Shown here: positions 54,601 through 61,338 of the stretch, in pieces
Layout: every line of letters starts with the position of its first letter
Position numbering within the stretch: position 1 is the first letter of the stretch
Assembly (NCBI RefSeq): GCF_031082405.1
Contig: NZ_JAVHJU010000061.1
Location: 203,432 to 267,431 of the forward strand
DNA from: Amycolatopsis sp. A133
GTDB taxonomy: Bacteria; Actinomycetota; Actinomycetes; Mycobacteriales; Pseudonocardiaceae
Reading direction: 5' to 3'
DNA length: 64,000 nucleotides
The notes under the pieces: model-generated
What the model was told of the DNA's origin: nothing
The model's input: only the letters and a program-made list of their open reading frames with translations
The model's database searches: none
Position numbers and translations under genes: made by a program

Positions 54601-56021
54601 CGCACTGCCTGCAGGGGATGAGCGAAGGTGCGAAGCGCGGGCTGAAGTCCTTCGAGTTCTTCTCGAAGCGTCAGCACGGCAAGGGCGGCCATGCCGGGCA
54701 ACACCGGAAGTCCGCGCGATCGGCGATGCACGCCGCCAAGGAGGCTGTGCCGGCCTGGGTGATGACCATCGGTCAGGTCGCGGAAATGCTGCCCGCGGAG
54801 GCCAACAGCTTCGACGTCGTCATCGTCGACGAAGCGAGCCAAGCCGAACCGACCGCGTTGTTCCTGCTGTGGCTCGCGCCGCGCGTCATCGTGGTCGGTG
54901 ACGATAAGCAGTGCACGCCGTTCAACAGCCCGCGGCTCCTGGACGGGGTCACCGAGCGCTTGCGGGCCGACTTCCCGGACTTGCCCCCGCACGTGCGCGA
55001 GATGCTGCTGCCGAATGGCAATCTCTACAACATCCTCAGCAGCGCCTTCCCGGCCGTCATCCGGCTGCGAGAGCATTTCCGGTGCATGCCGGAGATCATC
55101 GCCTGGCCTTCGCAGCAGTTCTACGACGGCCAGCTGGTGCCCCTGCGGCCGCACGGCGCCGACCGTCTGCAGCCGGTTCGGATCGAGGTCGTCACCAATG
55201 GGCGCACCACCGGATCGTCGGAGAACCTGACCAACCGCCCAGAGGCCGAGCGCGTCGTCGACATCCTGCACGACTGCCTGAAAGATCCGGCTTACAAGAA
55301 CAAGACATTCGGGATCATCGCTCTGCAGAGCGCCCGCCAGGTCGAGATGATCCGTGGCATCCTTGGGAAGCGGATCGCGGCGTCGGAGATCGAGGGCCGG
55401 GACATCCGGGTCGGTGATGCCAAGAACTTCCAGGGGGACGAACGGGACGTCATGCTCGTCGCGACCGTGGCCGCCGGGCGGACGAATGCCATTCGCAGCA
55501 ACCTGCGGTATGAGCAGTATCTGAACGTCGCCGTCAGCCGGGCGAGGGACCAGCTCTGGCTCATCACCTCTCTAGGCCCTGAGCTGGCCAGCGACGACGT
55601 CCGTTACCGCATGCTGAGCGCCTACGGTGAACCGGACGACCCCGAGCGTCGGGATGTTGATCCCGATCGGATCCCGACCGCACGGCGTGTCGATCCGTTC
55701 AGATCGCTGTTCGTGCAGCAGGTGTACCTGCGCATCCGGACCCATGGTTACGACGCCGACGTCCAGGTTGACATCGGCGGGCGTCAGCTCGACATCGTCG
55801 TGCGCGGGCGGGACATGTCCGTTGCTGTGATGTGCGATGAACACACCGGGCTTCCGGCCGAACGTCGCCGGATGGACGACGAGGCTCTGCGCGAACTGCG
55901 GCGAGCGGGCTGGCCGTTCTGCCGGGTCGCCCACAGCCAGTTCATCCTGAACCCGGACGAGGCACTGGCCGTCGTCTGGCAGACCCTGGGCCAACACGGC
56001 ATCGAATCGGGCGAGGAGTGA
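51657..56021 (+). CDS. Giant SF1 helicase with C-terminal nuclease domain
   Basis: A 1454-residue protein. It has SF1B (Upf1/DNA2-like) motifs in order: Walker A GPPGTGKTHT (about 378-387), a long insert of coiled-coil and helical sequence (about 440-1000), DEAS box VDEASQAEPTALFLLW (about 1056), GDDKQCTP (about 1080), NFQGDERDVML (about 1256) and VAVSRARDQLWL (about 1290). The last 110 residues (QVDIGGRQLDIVVRG, RRRMDDEALRELRRAGWPF) resemble a DUF559/Vsr-like endonuclease domain. It ends in a four-base overlap with the HEPN gene. A two-component helicase-nuclease defence system is likely. Confidence 0.85.
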   Translation: MRPNDPNVRREATKLVEYLRDMAVTTKADTCDLENFERTWWLTDLPGSVVLRAQPGSDGGFLAVDQVPLPTPPALPSQLTGYVAPGQWIDHEAPEPEVPPLLADHLETSGEDDSLVVAYRAALAARNAWLAEIEAERPRRELYEEFRQVAEKLANQDDEFELVLCAGLLAGTDEAGRRVNRHLLVKRLFARMDERYSGVTIGVDENAVLVLEDRRFLVPVLGERLGRVDDIRGDVENSDLLPTDEGAGKWLAEWSRRLLPDSLQYNAVTRPPDGERAGRLSVSTAPAIVLRRRDRSSIAGFLDDVLDKLRDPAVVVPQALVQILRDLTPAEQEAWLAAAAETAKRLSADPLFSREHNRQQRLVLDRVRQDNGAVVQGPPGTGKTHTIANFLTAMLAEGMRVLVVSQREQPLRVLRGMLPSDMQNLCVSLAGAKDGRAGDLEASVRAMSEYVNGTDAVQARERVDAAQDRWTVARQRVADAEAALADLRESEHVEHPPVADGYGGRLAEIAALVQERRAGFEWFPPLDADAPVHCPLTSSELAELHVLVQAHPDGPVRAAEFLPPSEEVDAVKQAAQLIPDLIPPDVGDEARDLADRCGRVDPAELERWLSSLERVAEIVRHLHQRIAGSESQRWLASAVGDLLAGTNLSAWQDVTARPPVAETLSTRSRNPLLRDVQFPEYDQPALRDLRDQAAALLDGLRNHRAVRTPWFRRLTSLGRETQAVRERCAYRHREPWTEEGAAAVHDVLDIVVTLTEVEHAWSFVAAIPDPATRATDRLRWLAEAEGALSVLRELGQLTFELRTALGKHGILTVLTTHEQWLAFRDATALSWHRIETAPREVHLAQVSTWLADTAALPDAAPELRDLSEALNRRDVRGFGVAVAAVERARWTVEAHQRLLRLRTPLAEGHGRLLTSLETTAHDDGWAERLPAVDQAWAWAVADRFLRVRHQPGLDAQRETDLADAKAQLLTTTAELATAKAWAHCLQGMSEGAKRGLKSFEFFSKRQHGKGGHAGQHRKSARSAMHAAKEAVPAWVMTIGQVAEMLPAEANSFDVVIVDEASQAEPTALFLLWLAPRVIVVGDDKQCTPFNSPRLLDGVTERLRADFPDLPPHVREMLLPNGNLYNILSSAFPAVIRLREHFRCMPEIIAWPSQQFYDGQLVPLRPHGADRLQPVRIEVVTNGRTTGSSENLTNRPEAERVVDILHDCLKDPAYKNKTFGIIALQSARQVEMIRGILGKRIAASEIEGRDIRVGDAKNFQGDERDVMLVATVAAGRTNAIRSNLRYEQYLNVAVSRARDQLWLITSLGPELASDDVRYRMLSAYGEPDDPERRDVDPDRIPTARRVDPFRSLFVQQVYLRIRTHGYDADVQVDIGGRQLDIVVRGRDMSVAVMCDEHTGLPAERRRMDDEALRELRRAGWPFCRVAHSQFILNPDEALAVVWQTLGQHGIESGEE

Positions 56022-56953
56022 TCGTGGAACCGATCGACGAACAGACCTTGGTCGCGGTCGCGGAGCTCATCTGCGCGGACGGCAAGCAGTACTACCGAAG
56101 CGTGAAGGGCCTCGTCGACTTCTTCCGACGCGCTGGCTGGGATGTCGGCGGCTACGACGGAGAGAGCCGGAAGGCGTGGACGATCGCTCAGCTGCTGGGC
56201 CGGCGCGATGACGCCGCCGCGATCGAACAGGTTCTGAAGCGGATGGCCGATCCCCGCGAATACCAGCAGGACTGGGAGTCCGCCGACGAAGTTCTCGAAG
56301 CCCTCAACTACCTCTTGGAGGTCGAGAACCTGCACGTCGAGCTCGACGCCGATCTGCGCCCGGTCGTGCGCACCGGGCGCGCAGCGGCACGAGACTTGCC
56401 GGTGGACATCAGCCGGCAGAAGCTGCAGTACTCGATCAGCGAGATCGTCACCGATCAGCGACTGGTAGCCGTCCTCGAACAGCGTGTGATCGAGGTCGAG
56501 AAGTGCCGTGCGAACGGCTGCCACCTGGCGGCGATGATCCTTCTGGGCAGCTTGCTCGAGGGTCTGCTACTCGACGCCGCGGAGAACCGGACGATCCCCG
56601 AGTCCATCTGGGACGAGCCGGAAGCGAAGGCCGAGAACATCCGCTCGGCCAATCGGGCTGACAAGCTTCCGCTCCAGTCGTTGATCTATGTGGCGCACCG
56701 TCTCAAGTGGATAGACACGGACGCCTACCGCATCGCCAGCGCGGTGCGTGACTTTCGCAACCTGGTGCACCCCAACGCGCAGCGCAAGCTCGAACGCTCG
56801 CCCGATGAGGACACAGTGGACATGTACTGGCCGGTGTTCGTCGGTACTGCCAACGACCTCGGCCGCACTCGACCGGACGGCCCGGGTGAACGCACGAAGG
56901 CTCCGTCCGGCGGTACTCCTGGGCCGTGGGGAAGCCGGAGCAGGTCCAGCTGA
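56018..56953 (+). CDS. HEPN-type partner of the helicase-nuclease
   Basis: A 311-residue protein starting with a GTG inside the helicase stop (GTGA overlap). The N-terminal 140 residues are helical (QYYRSVKGLVDFFRRAGWDV). The C-terminal helical domain contains RDFRNLVHPNAQRK near residue 245, an R-x-H HEPN motif, after HLAAMILLGSLLEGLLLDAA, typical of HEPN/DUF4145-like folds. Tight coupling implies co-function: a nuclease-associated sensor or RNase effector. The final 30 residues are low-complexity. Confidence 0.75.
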   Translation: MIVEPIDEQTLVAVAELICADGKQYYRSVKGLVDFFRRAGWDVGGYDGESRKAWTIAQLLGRRDDAAAIEQVLKRMADPREYQQDWESADEVLEALNYLLEVENLHVELDADLRPVVRTGRAAARDLPVDISRQKLQYSISEIVTDQRLVAVLEQRVIEVEKCRANGCHLAAMILLGSLLEGLLLDAAENRTIPESIWDEPEAKAENIRSANRADKLPLQSLIYVAHRLKWIDTDAYRIASAVRDFRNLVHPNAQRKLERSPDEDTVDMYWPVFVGTANDLGRTRPDGPGERTKAPSGGTPGPWGSRSRSS

Positions 56954-57231
56954 TTTCGTCGAGAATGGTTTGTCCGTCGAGGCGGGCACCTTCACGGCGA
57001 ACAAAGCGAAATGACCGCCTTGACTTCTACCGTGGGGGCGCGCAGTGAGGATGCCGCGATGAAGCGCGAAGGCAAGATCCAGGCTACTCGAGCAGCTGTG
57101 TTGGCAGATCGGTGGTCAGGTAGAGCGCACTGCACCTGACTCCTTCGCGTGCGATCCAAGCGGCCTTGCCTGCAAGACTGACAGGTGCTGCGAGACTGGG
57201 GCGTTTGCTGCACGCGTGGAGCACGTTCTGT

Positions 57232-58368
57232 TCACGTGGCGGTGCCGTCGGACCAGGCGCGGACCTCGCGCGTCCTGCCGACCCGGTTGAGGCCGTGCGG
57301 TGCAATCTGGAGCACGGTCGCTCCGGCGTGGTCGTCCTGCCATGCCGTGCCGACTCGATCGACCTCGACGGTGAACAGACGCTCGTCGGCATTGCCGGGG
57401 CCTCGGCGGATGCCGGTGACCTTGAGGTGGGTGAGCGAGGGACCGGTGGCCCAGGCTTCCCGGACAGTCGCGAGGAGGTGTGCGCCCAGGAGGTCGGCGT
57501 AGACGTCGTTGAGCTCGGTCTTGGTCCATGCTTTGCTCGACAGTCGTCCGGTCGGAGTCATGTGTGCCTTCTTCGGCGGAAGGACCTCGAGTCCCGGGAG
57601 AAGGACGACCAGGTTTGCATGCTGCCGGTCGGCGTGGGTGACCATGACTGGCGCGGGGTTGTCCGCGAAGGCGGCGTCCAGCGCGGCGCGAAGTACTTGA
57701 GCGTCTCCTCGCTGCAACGCCGCCCACCAGGCGTCGGCCTGTGCCTGCTGAATGCGGTGGTGTTCGCGAGCGCGGGTGTTGAGTTCTGTGGCCTGCTGGC
57801 GGGCGCGGTTCGCAGCCTCCTGTCGTAGCTCTCGGCGGCGGGCACGTTGCCACGGGCGGGCTTCGTGCTTGATCTTCGCCCACTCCTGTTGCTCGATGAC
57901 GGCCGGATCGATCGGAGGGGGTACCGGGATCATCGGCCGCTGGACTGGCGCGAAGCGTTCACGCTGCACGGCCATCAATTCGGCGAGGTGGCGGTGGGCC
58001 GCCGCGCCTTCGGCTGCCCTGACGTCCGTTGCGCTGACGGCGGGCGTCGCCGGGGTCGCTCGAGAGGTTGACGGGCGGGTGCTGCGGCCGCGGCTGCTGC
58101 TGGTCGTCCGGCGGCCACGGCTTCGCGAGCTGGTGACGCTGTTGAGGAGCGCGTTCTCGGCCGCGCCCAGAGGGTTGGTGACGGTGTATATCGCTCGGCT
58201 CACCTGGCGCACGGGGCGCGGTGTTACGGCGTGTTTGACCGTTCTGACCGGGTGAGCGGCACGCCGGACGCTGCGGGGAACCGCGCGACGCACTGCTTTC
58301 CGTGCAAGCCGCTTGCCGATGCCCACGAGCCTCGCCCCCTTCGATCGCGATGACGCGAACCACGCCAT
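57232..58368 (-). CDS. Hypothetical protein with basic N-terminus
   Basis: A 378-residue protein. The first 110 residues are Arg/Lys-rich (GIGKRLARKAVRRAVPRSVR); the middle is a charged coiled coil (EWAKIKHEARPWQRARRREL); the C-terminal part has a folded look (ALDAAFADNPAPVMVTHADR, AHLLATVREAWATGPSLTHL). I recognise no family. The ATG at 58368 is used; a GTG at 58326 is also possible. It flanks the conjugation cluster and points away from it. Confidence 0.6.
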   Translation of the reverse strand: MAWFASSRSKGARLVGIGKRLARKAVRRAVPRSVRRAAHPVRTVKHAVTPRPVRQVSRAIYTVTNPLGAAENALLNSVTSSRSRGRRTTSSSRGRSTRPSTSRATPATPAVSATDVRAAEGAAAHRHLAELMAVQRERFAPVQRPMIPVPPPIDPAVIEQQEWAKIKHEARPWQRARRRELRQEAANRARQQATELNTRAREHHRIQQAQADAWWAALQRGDAQVLRAALDAAFADNPAPVMVTHADRQHANLVVLLPGLEVLPPKKAHMTPTGRLSSKAWTKTELNDVYADLLGAHLLATVREAWATGPSLTHLKVTGIRRGPGNADERLFTVEVDRVGTAWQDDHAGATVLQIAPHGLNRVGRTREVRAWSDGTAT

Positions 58369-58753
58369 CCGTCGCGGCGGCGCAGTGGTCCACGAGATGT
58401 CGCGGGTAGCGGTGGCTGTGTTAACAGAAAACGACACCGAGAGCTCGAATATTCGGCTATTCCGCCGTCGAAGGAGCGTCCGCAACCAATCGTCCGCGGC
58501 AGGTCCGGGCTGCTCGTGACGCTCTTGAGGGGCTCGTTCCTCACGCCCTAGAGACCGTCCTCGAACGTCGTGGAGCGTTCGCAACTCACGAGCGCGGTTA
58601 CGTCGCGCAGCTCCGCGGGGCGCGGGGCGCAGCTACCCATCCGGGTGAATTTCGGCTTGCCCCGAGGCCAGGGCAAGGTCGCGGGCCAGGAACAGGGCGA
58701 ACGGTCGTTCAGACGCTGACTCCGATCTTGTTATCCGAGCGAGGGAGCTGGCG
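58369..58753. other. Divergent intergenic region at the conjugation cluster
   Basis: About 385 bases between the basic protein and the sigma-like gene. It contains AT-richer stretches near 58420-58450, suitable for promoters; I see no clear repeat, oriT-like hairpin or gene. Confidence 0.4.
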
Positions 58754-59614
58754 ATGAACAGCCGATCCATCGAGAACAGCCCGTTGACCATGTTGCAGAA
58801 GGAGTTTGGCCGGACTTGTGCGGTCAAGCGGTTCGACCACGCCCTTCACGACTGGTCCGCCGAGGACTCTGCACTTTCCGATGTCGGGTCCCATGATGAC
58901 CTCGTGACTGTCCTGGCTACACGCGACTACGAGCGACACGACGAAATACTCCACTCGCTTCTCGTCCGGGCCGCGGCGACAGGAAGCAGCGGCGTCGTGG
59001 CGACCGAAATTGTGGTCAACGCGATGCTGGCTGCCGTGCCCGGTATCGCCGGTCGAGTCGTTCGGGCGGTGCGTGCTGCGGGTGGCACAGTCGGTTGCCG
59101 GCGCGGCGTAACCGGCGGAGGGGCCTCCGCGGTAGAAGACAGCCGTGATGTTCAGGCCTCGGTGATCGGGCACCTGTGGGAGCAGACCCGCTGCTATCCG
59201 CTTCGACGGCGGCACCATGTCGCGGCGAACCTGGTGCGCGAGACCCAGCGGGCCGCGCAGCGGGACTTCGGCGTCGATCACGGCCAGGCCGCCGCGGACG
59301 TCGTCAGCATCGACGACGAGGCGTACCGGCCTTTGGTGGACGTGCCGGCCGAGCCGGACGCGTCGGAAGAGCTGCTCGGACTTCTGGCCTGGGCGGTGGA
59401 GGAGGAGCGGCTCGACGAGCACTCCGCCACCATTCTGACCACTCGTTACTTCGATGGTCCAGTCGGCCGGGACGGCGTTGCCACGGATCGGCAGGTCGGT
59501 GCGCTGATCGGGCTGAGTCAGCCCACGATCACCCGGCATCGCCGTCGGGCGCTCGAGCAGCTGGCGGAGGCTGCAACGGAGTTTCCGAGCCGTGACCTGC
59601 CCTGGGCCGGCTGA
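58754..59614 (+). CDS. Sigma-factor-like HTH protein of the conjugation cluster
   Basis: A 286-residue protein ending in a sigma region 4-like HTH (ATDRQVGALIGLSQPTITRH, RRRALEQLAEAA). The middle contains RYFDGPVGRDGVATD, and an acidic segment (VPAEPDASEELLGLLAWAVE) like the linkers of actinobacterial sigma-like proteins on mobile elements. It is first in line before the TcpC-like gene, so it may drive or restrict expression of the transfer genes. Confidence 0.72.
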   Translation: MNSRSIENSPLTMLQKEFGRTCAVKRFDHALHDWSAEDSALSDVGSHDDLVTVLATRDYERHDEILHSLLVRAAATGSSGVVATEIVVNAMLAAVPGIAGRVVRAVRAAGGTVGCRRGVTGGGASAVEDSRDVQASVIGHLWEQTRCYPLRRRHHVAANLVRETQRAAQRDFGVDHGQAAADVVSIDDEAYRPLVDVPAEPDASEELLGLLAWAVEEERLDEHSATILTTRYFDGPVGRDGVATDRQVGALIGLSQPTITRHRRRALEQLAEAATEFPSRDLPWAG

Positions 59615-59684
59615 ATCACACGGGCTGGCCGACCTGCGTGCCTCCGAGTAGGAGCCCGCACGCCAAGCACAGGGAGGTCGAGTC

Positions 59685-60620
59685 GTGATCGTTCGTCGGG
59701 ACCGTGGGGGCGCGGGCAGCAGCTCGCTGGTCAAACTGCTGCCCGACACGGACGTCGAGCCGGCGCTGCGGGGCGCGACTCACCGGGTCGGCCGGTGGGT
59801 GGCGTGGTTGGCCGTGCTGGCGAGCCCGCTGCTGACGATCGCCGGGCTGATCGTTCTCCAGCCAGCGGGTGCGCCGTCGATGCGGGACGGCGGCGCACCC
59901 GCGCCCTCCACCTCGCCGCAGGGCTGGGCGGAGATGTACGTGCGCTCCTGGCTCTCGGCGACCCGAGACGACCCTGCGGATCTCGAAACCTTCTACCCGC
60001 CCGGGATGAAGTCGCAGCGTGCCGTCGGGACGCAGGTGCCGGTCGATACCGGGGTGATCTCGGCGGTCTCGCCGGTGTCGGGGGTGTGGTCGGTCGTGGT
60101 GGTCGCCGACGTGCTGGTGCTGCAGCCAGACGGCAAACGCGCGGCCACCCTGCTGTGCGCCCAGGTGGCGATGAGCGGTACCGACGCTGCCTACGTCGCC
60201 ACCGCGCTGCCCGCGGTCGTGGCGTGCCCGGGCACCAGTGGCGCCGTCCAGCTGGTTTACGACGAGGTCGCTGATCCGGGCGGGCCTGTCGGGCAGTCGG
60301 TCACGGGATTTCTGGCCGCGTACCTGGCGGGGCAAGGCCAGCTCGACCGGTTCGTCAGCCCTGGGGCAAGCGTTGCCTTGCCGCGTCCGGTGCCGTATGC
60401 GGCGGTGCAGGTGACCGAGGTGCGCACGCACGAGAAGTTCGAGCCGGGCCAAGCGGCGAGGCCGGTCGACGGAACGGTCGTCCACAGCTTCGTCCATGCC
60501 TGGGGATGGGATGCCACCGGGCAGAGCACGCCGGTCGACTACGCGCTGACCCTGGTCGCGCGGGCTGGCCGGTGGGAGATCAACCGCATCGATCCGGCGC
60601 CGCTGATGGCGGGCCGGTAG
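59685..60620 (+). CDS. TcpC/VirB8-like conjugation protein
   Basis: A 311-residue protein with one N-terminal membrane helix (about residues 36-60, WVAWLAVLASPLLTIAGLIV) and an extracytoplasmic part made of two NTF2-like domains (WAEMYVRSWLSATRDDPADL; VGQSVTGFLAAYLAGQGQLD), the layout of TcpC from Gram-positive conjugative elements and of VirB8. It would scaffold the mating pore. It is followed 17 bp later by a small membrane-protein gene. Confidence 0.82.
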   Translation: MIVRRDRGGAGSSSLVKLLPDTDVEPALRGATHRVGRWVAWLAVLASPLLTIAGLIVLQPAGAPSMRDGGAPAPSTSPQGWAEMYVRSWLSATRDDPADLETFYPPGMKSQRAVGTQVPVDTGVISAVSPVSGVWSVVVVADVLVLQPDGKRAATLLCAQVAMSGTDAAYVATALPAVVACPGTSGAVQLVYDEVADPGGPVGQSVTGFLAAYLAGQGQLDRFVSPGASVALPRPVPYAAVQVTEVRTHEKFEPGQAARPVDGTVVHSFVHAWGWDATGQSTPVDYALTLVARAGRWEINRIDPAPLMAGR

Positions 60621-60637
60621 GCAATGGGAGAAGTCCG

Positions 60638-60877
60638 ATGATCGTGCTGGCCGCCGATGTGAAGTCTTGGATCGACACCAACCTGGCCTGGGGTGACCAG
60701 TCCGTCCGGCGGCTGATCCTGCTAGCGGCGATCGTCGGCGGAATCGGCCTGCTGGTCGGCACCCGAGGGAATTTCACCCGGGCGATCAAGTACGGCGTGA
60801 TCGCGGCGATCTTCCTCGGCATCCTGCTCAACCTCGACGCGGTCGCCGGCATGTTCGGCGCCTGGTTCACCAATTGA
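60638..60877 (+). CDS. Small two-helix conjugation membrane protein
   Basis: A 79-residue protein with two membrane helices (LILLAAIVGGIGLLVGT; AIKYGVIAAIFLGILLNLD), the size and position of the small pore subunits found between TcpC- and TcpE-like genes. GGGAG lies 7 bases before the ATG at 60638. Its stop is overlapped by the next gene's TTG start. Confidence 0.75.
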   Translation: MIVLAADVKSWIDTNLAWGDQSVRRLILLAAIVGGIGLLVGTRGNFTRAIKYGVIAAIFLGILLNLDAVAGMFGAWFTN

Positions 60878-61338
60878 CCGCGCCGAAGAGCCGCGACGAT
60901 GTCCTCGTCGGCCGGTCGTATACCCGGTCGCGGCGGTTTCCGCGGATGTTCGGGCGGATGCTCGGCCGCGACGGCGGCTATCTGCCCGGCGGTCCGTACA
61001 CCCTGACCCAGGGCACGCTGTTCCTGATCCTGCTGGTCGTGGTGTGGAAGCTGCCCCTGCTGGACTGGCTCGGCCCAGCTCGATGGGGTCTGCCGCTGTC
61101 GGCGGTCTTCCTCCGGCGCGCCCGGATCGAGTCCCGGACTCCGCTCGGTTGGCTCGCCGGCCTGAGCGCGCACCTGCTCGCGCCCTCGGCGGGGATCCTG
61201 GGCCGTCGTTCGTATCGGCCCGCGCGGCCACAGCGCAGCCGCAGCTGGCTGTACCTGCACCTCCGCGACGAGGTCGAGGAACTGGCGGCGCCGGTCTCGT
61301 CGCTGCAGCAGGTGCTGGCCCAGGCGCGGGAGCGGTGA
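60874..61338 (+). CDS. TcpE-like conjugation membrane protein
   Basis: A 154-residue protein with a basic N-terminus, one strong hydrophobic segment pair (LTQGTLFLILLVVVWKLPLL) and a basic cytoplasmic tail, as in TcpE/PrgI-like proteins. Start TTG at 60874 lies in TTGA, overlapping the previous stop. Its TGA shares a base with the VirB4-like ATG at 61338. Confidence 0.75.
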   Translation: MTAPKSRDDVLVGRSYTRSRRFPRMFGRMLGRDGGYLPGGPYTLTQGTLFLILLVVVWKLPLLDWLGPARWGLPLSAVFLRRARIESRTPLGWLAGLSAHLLAPSAGILGRRSYRPARPQRSRSWLYLHLRDEVEELAAPVSSLQQVLAQARER

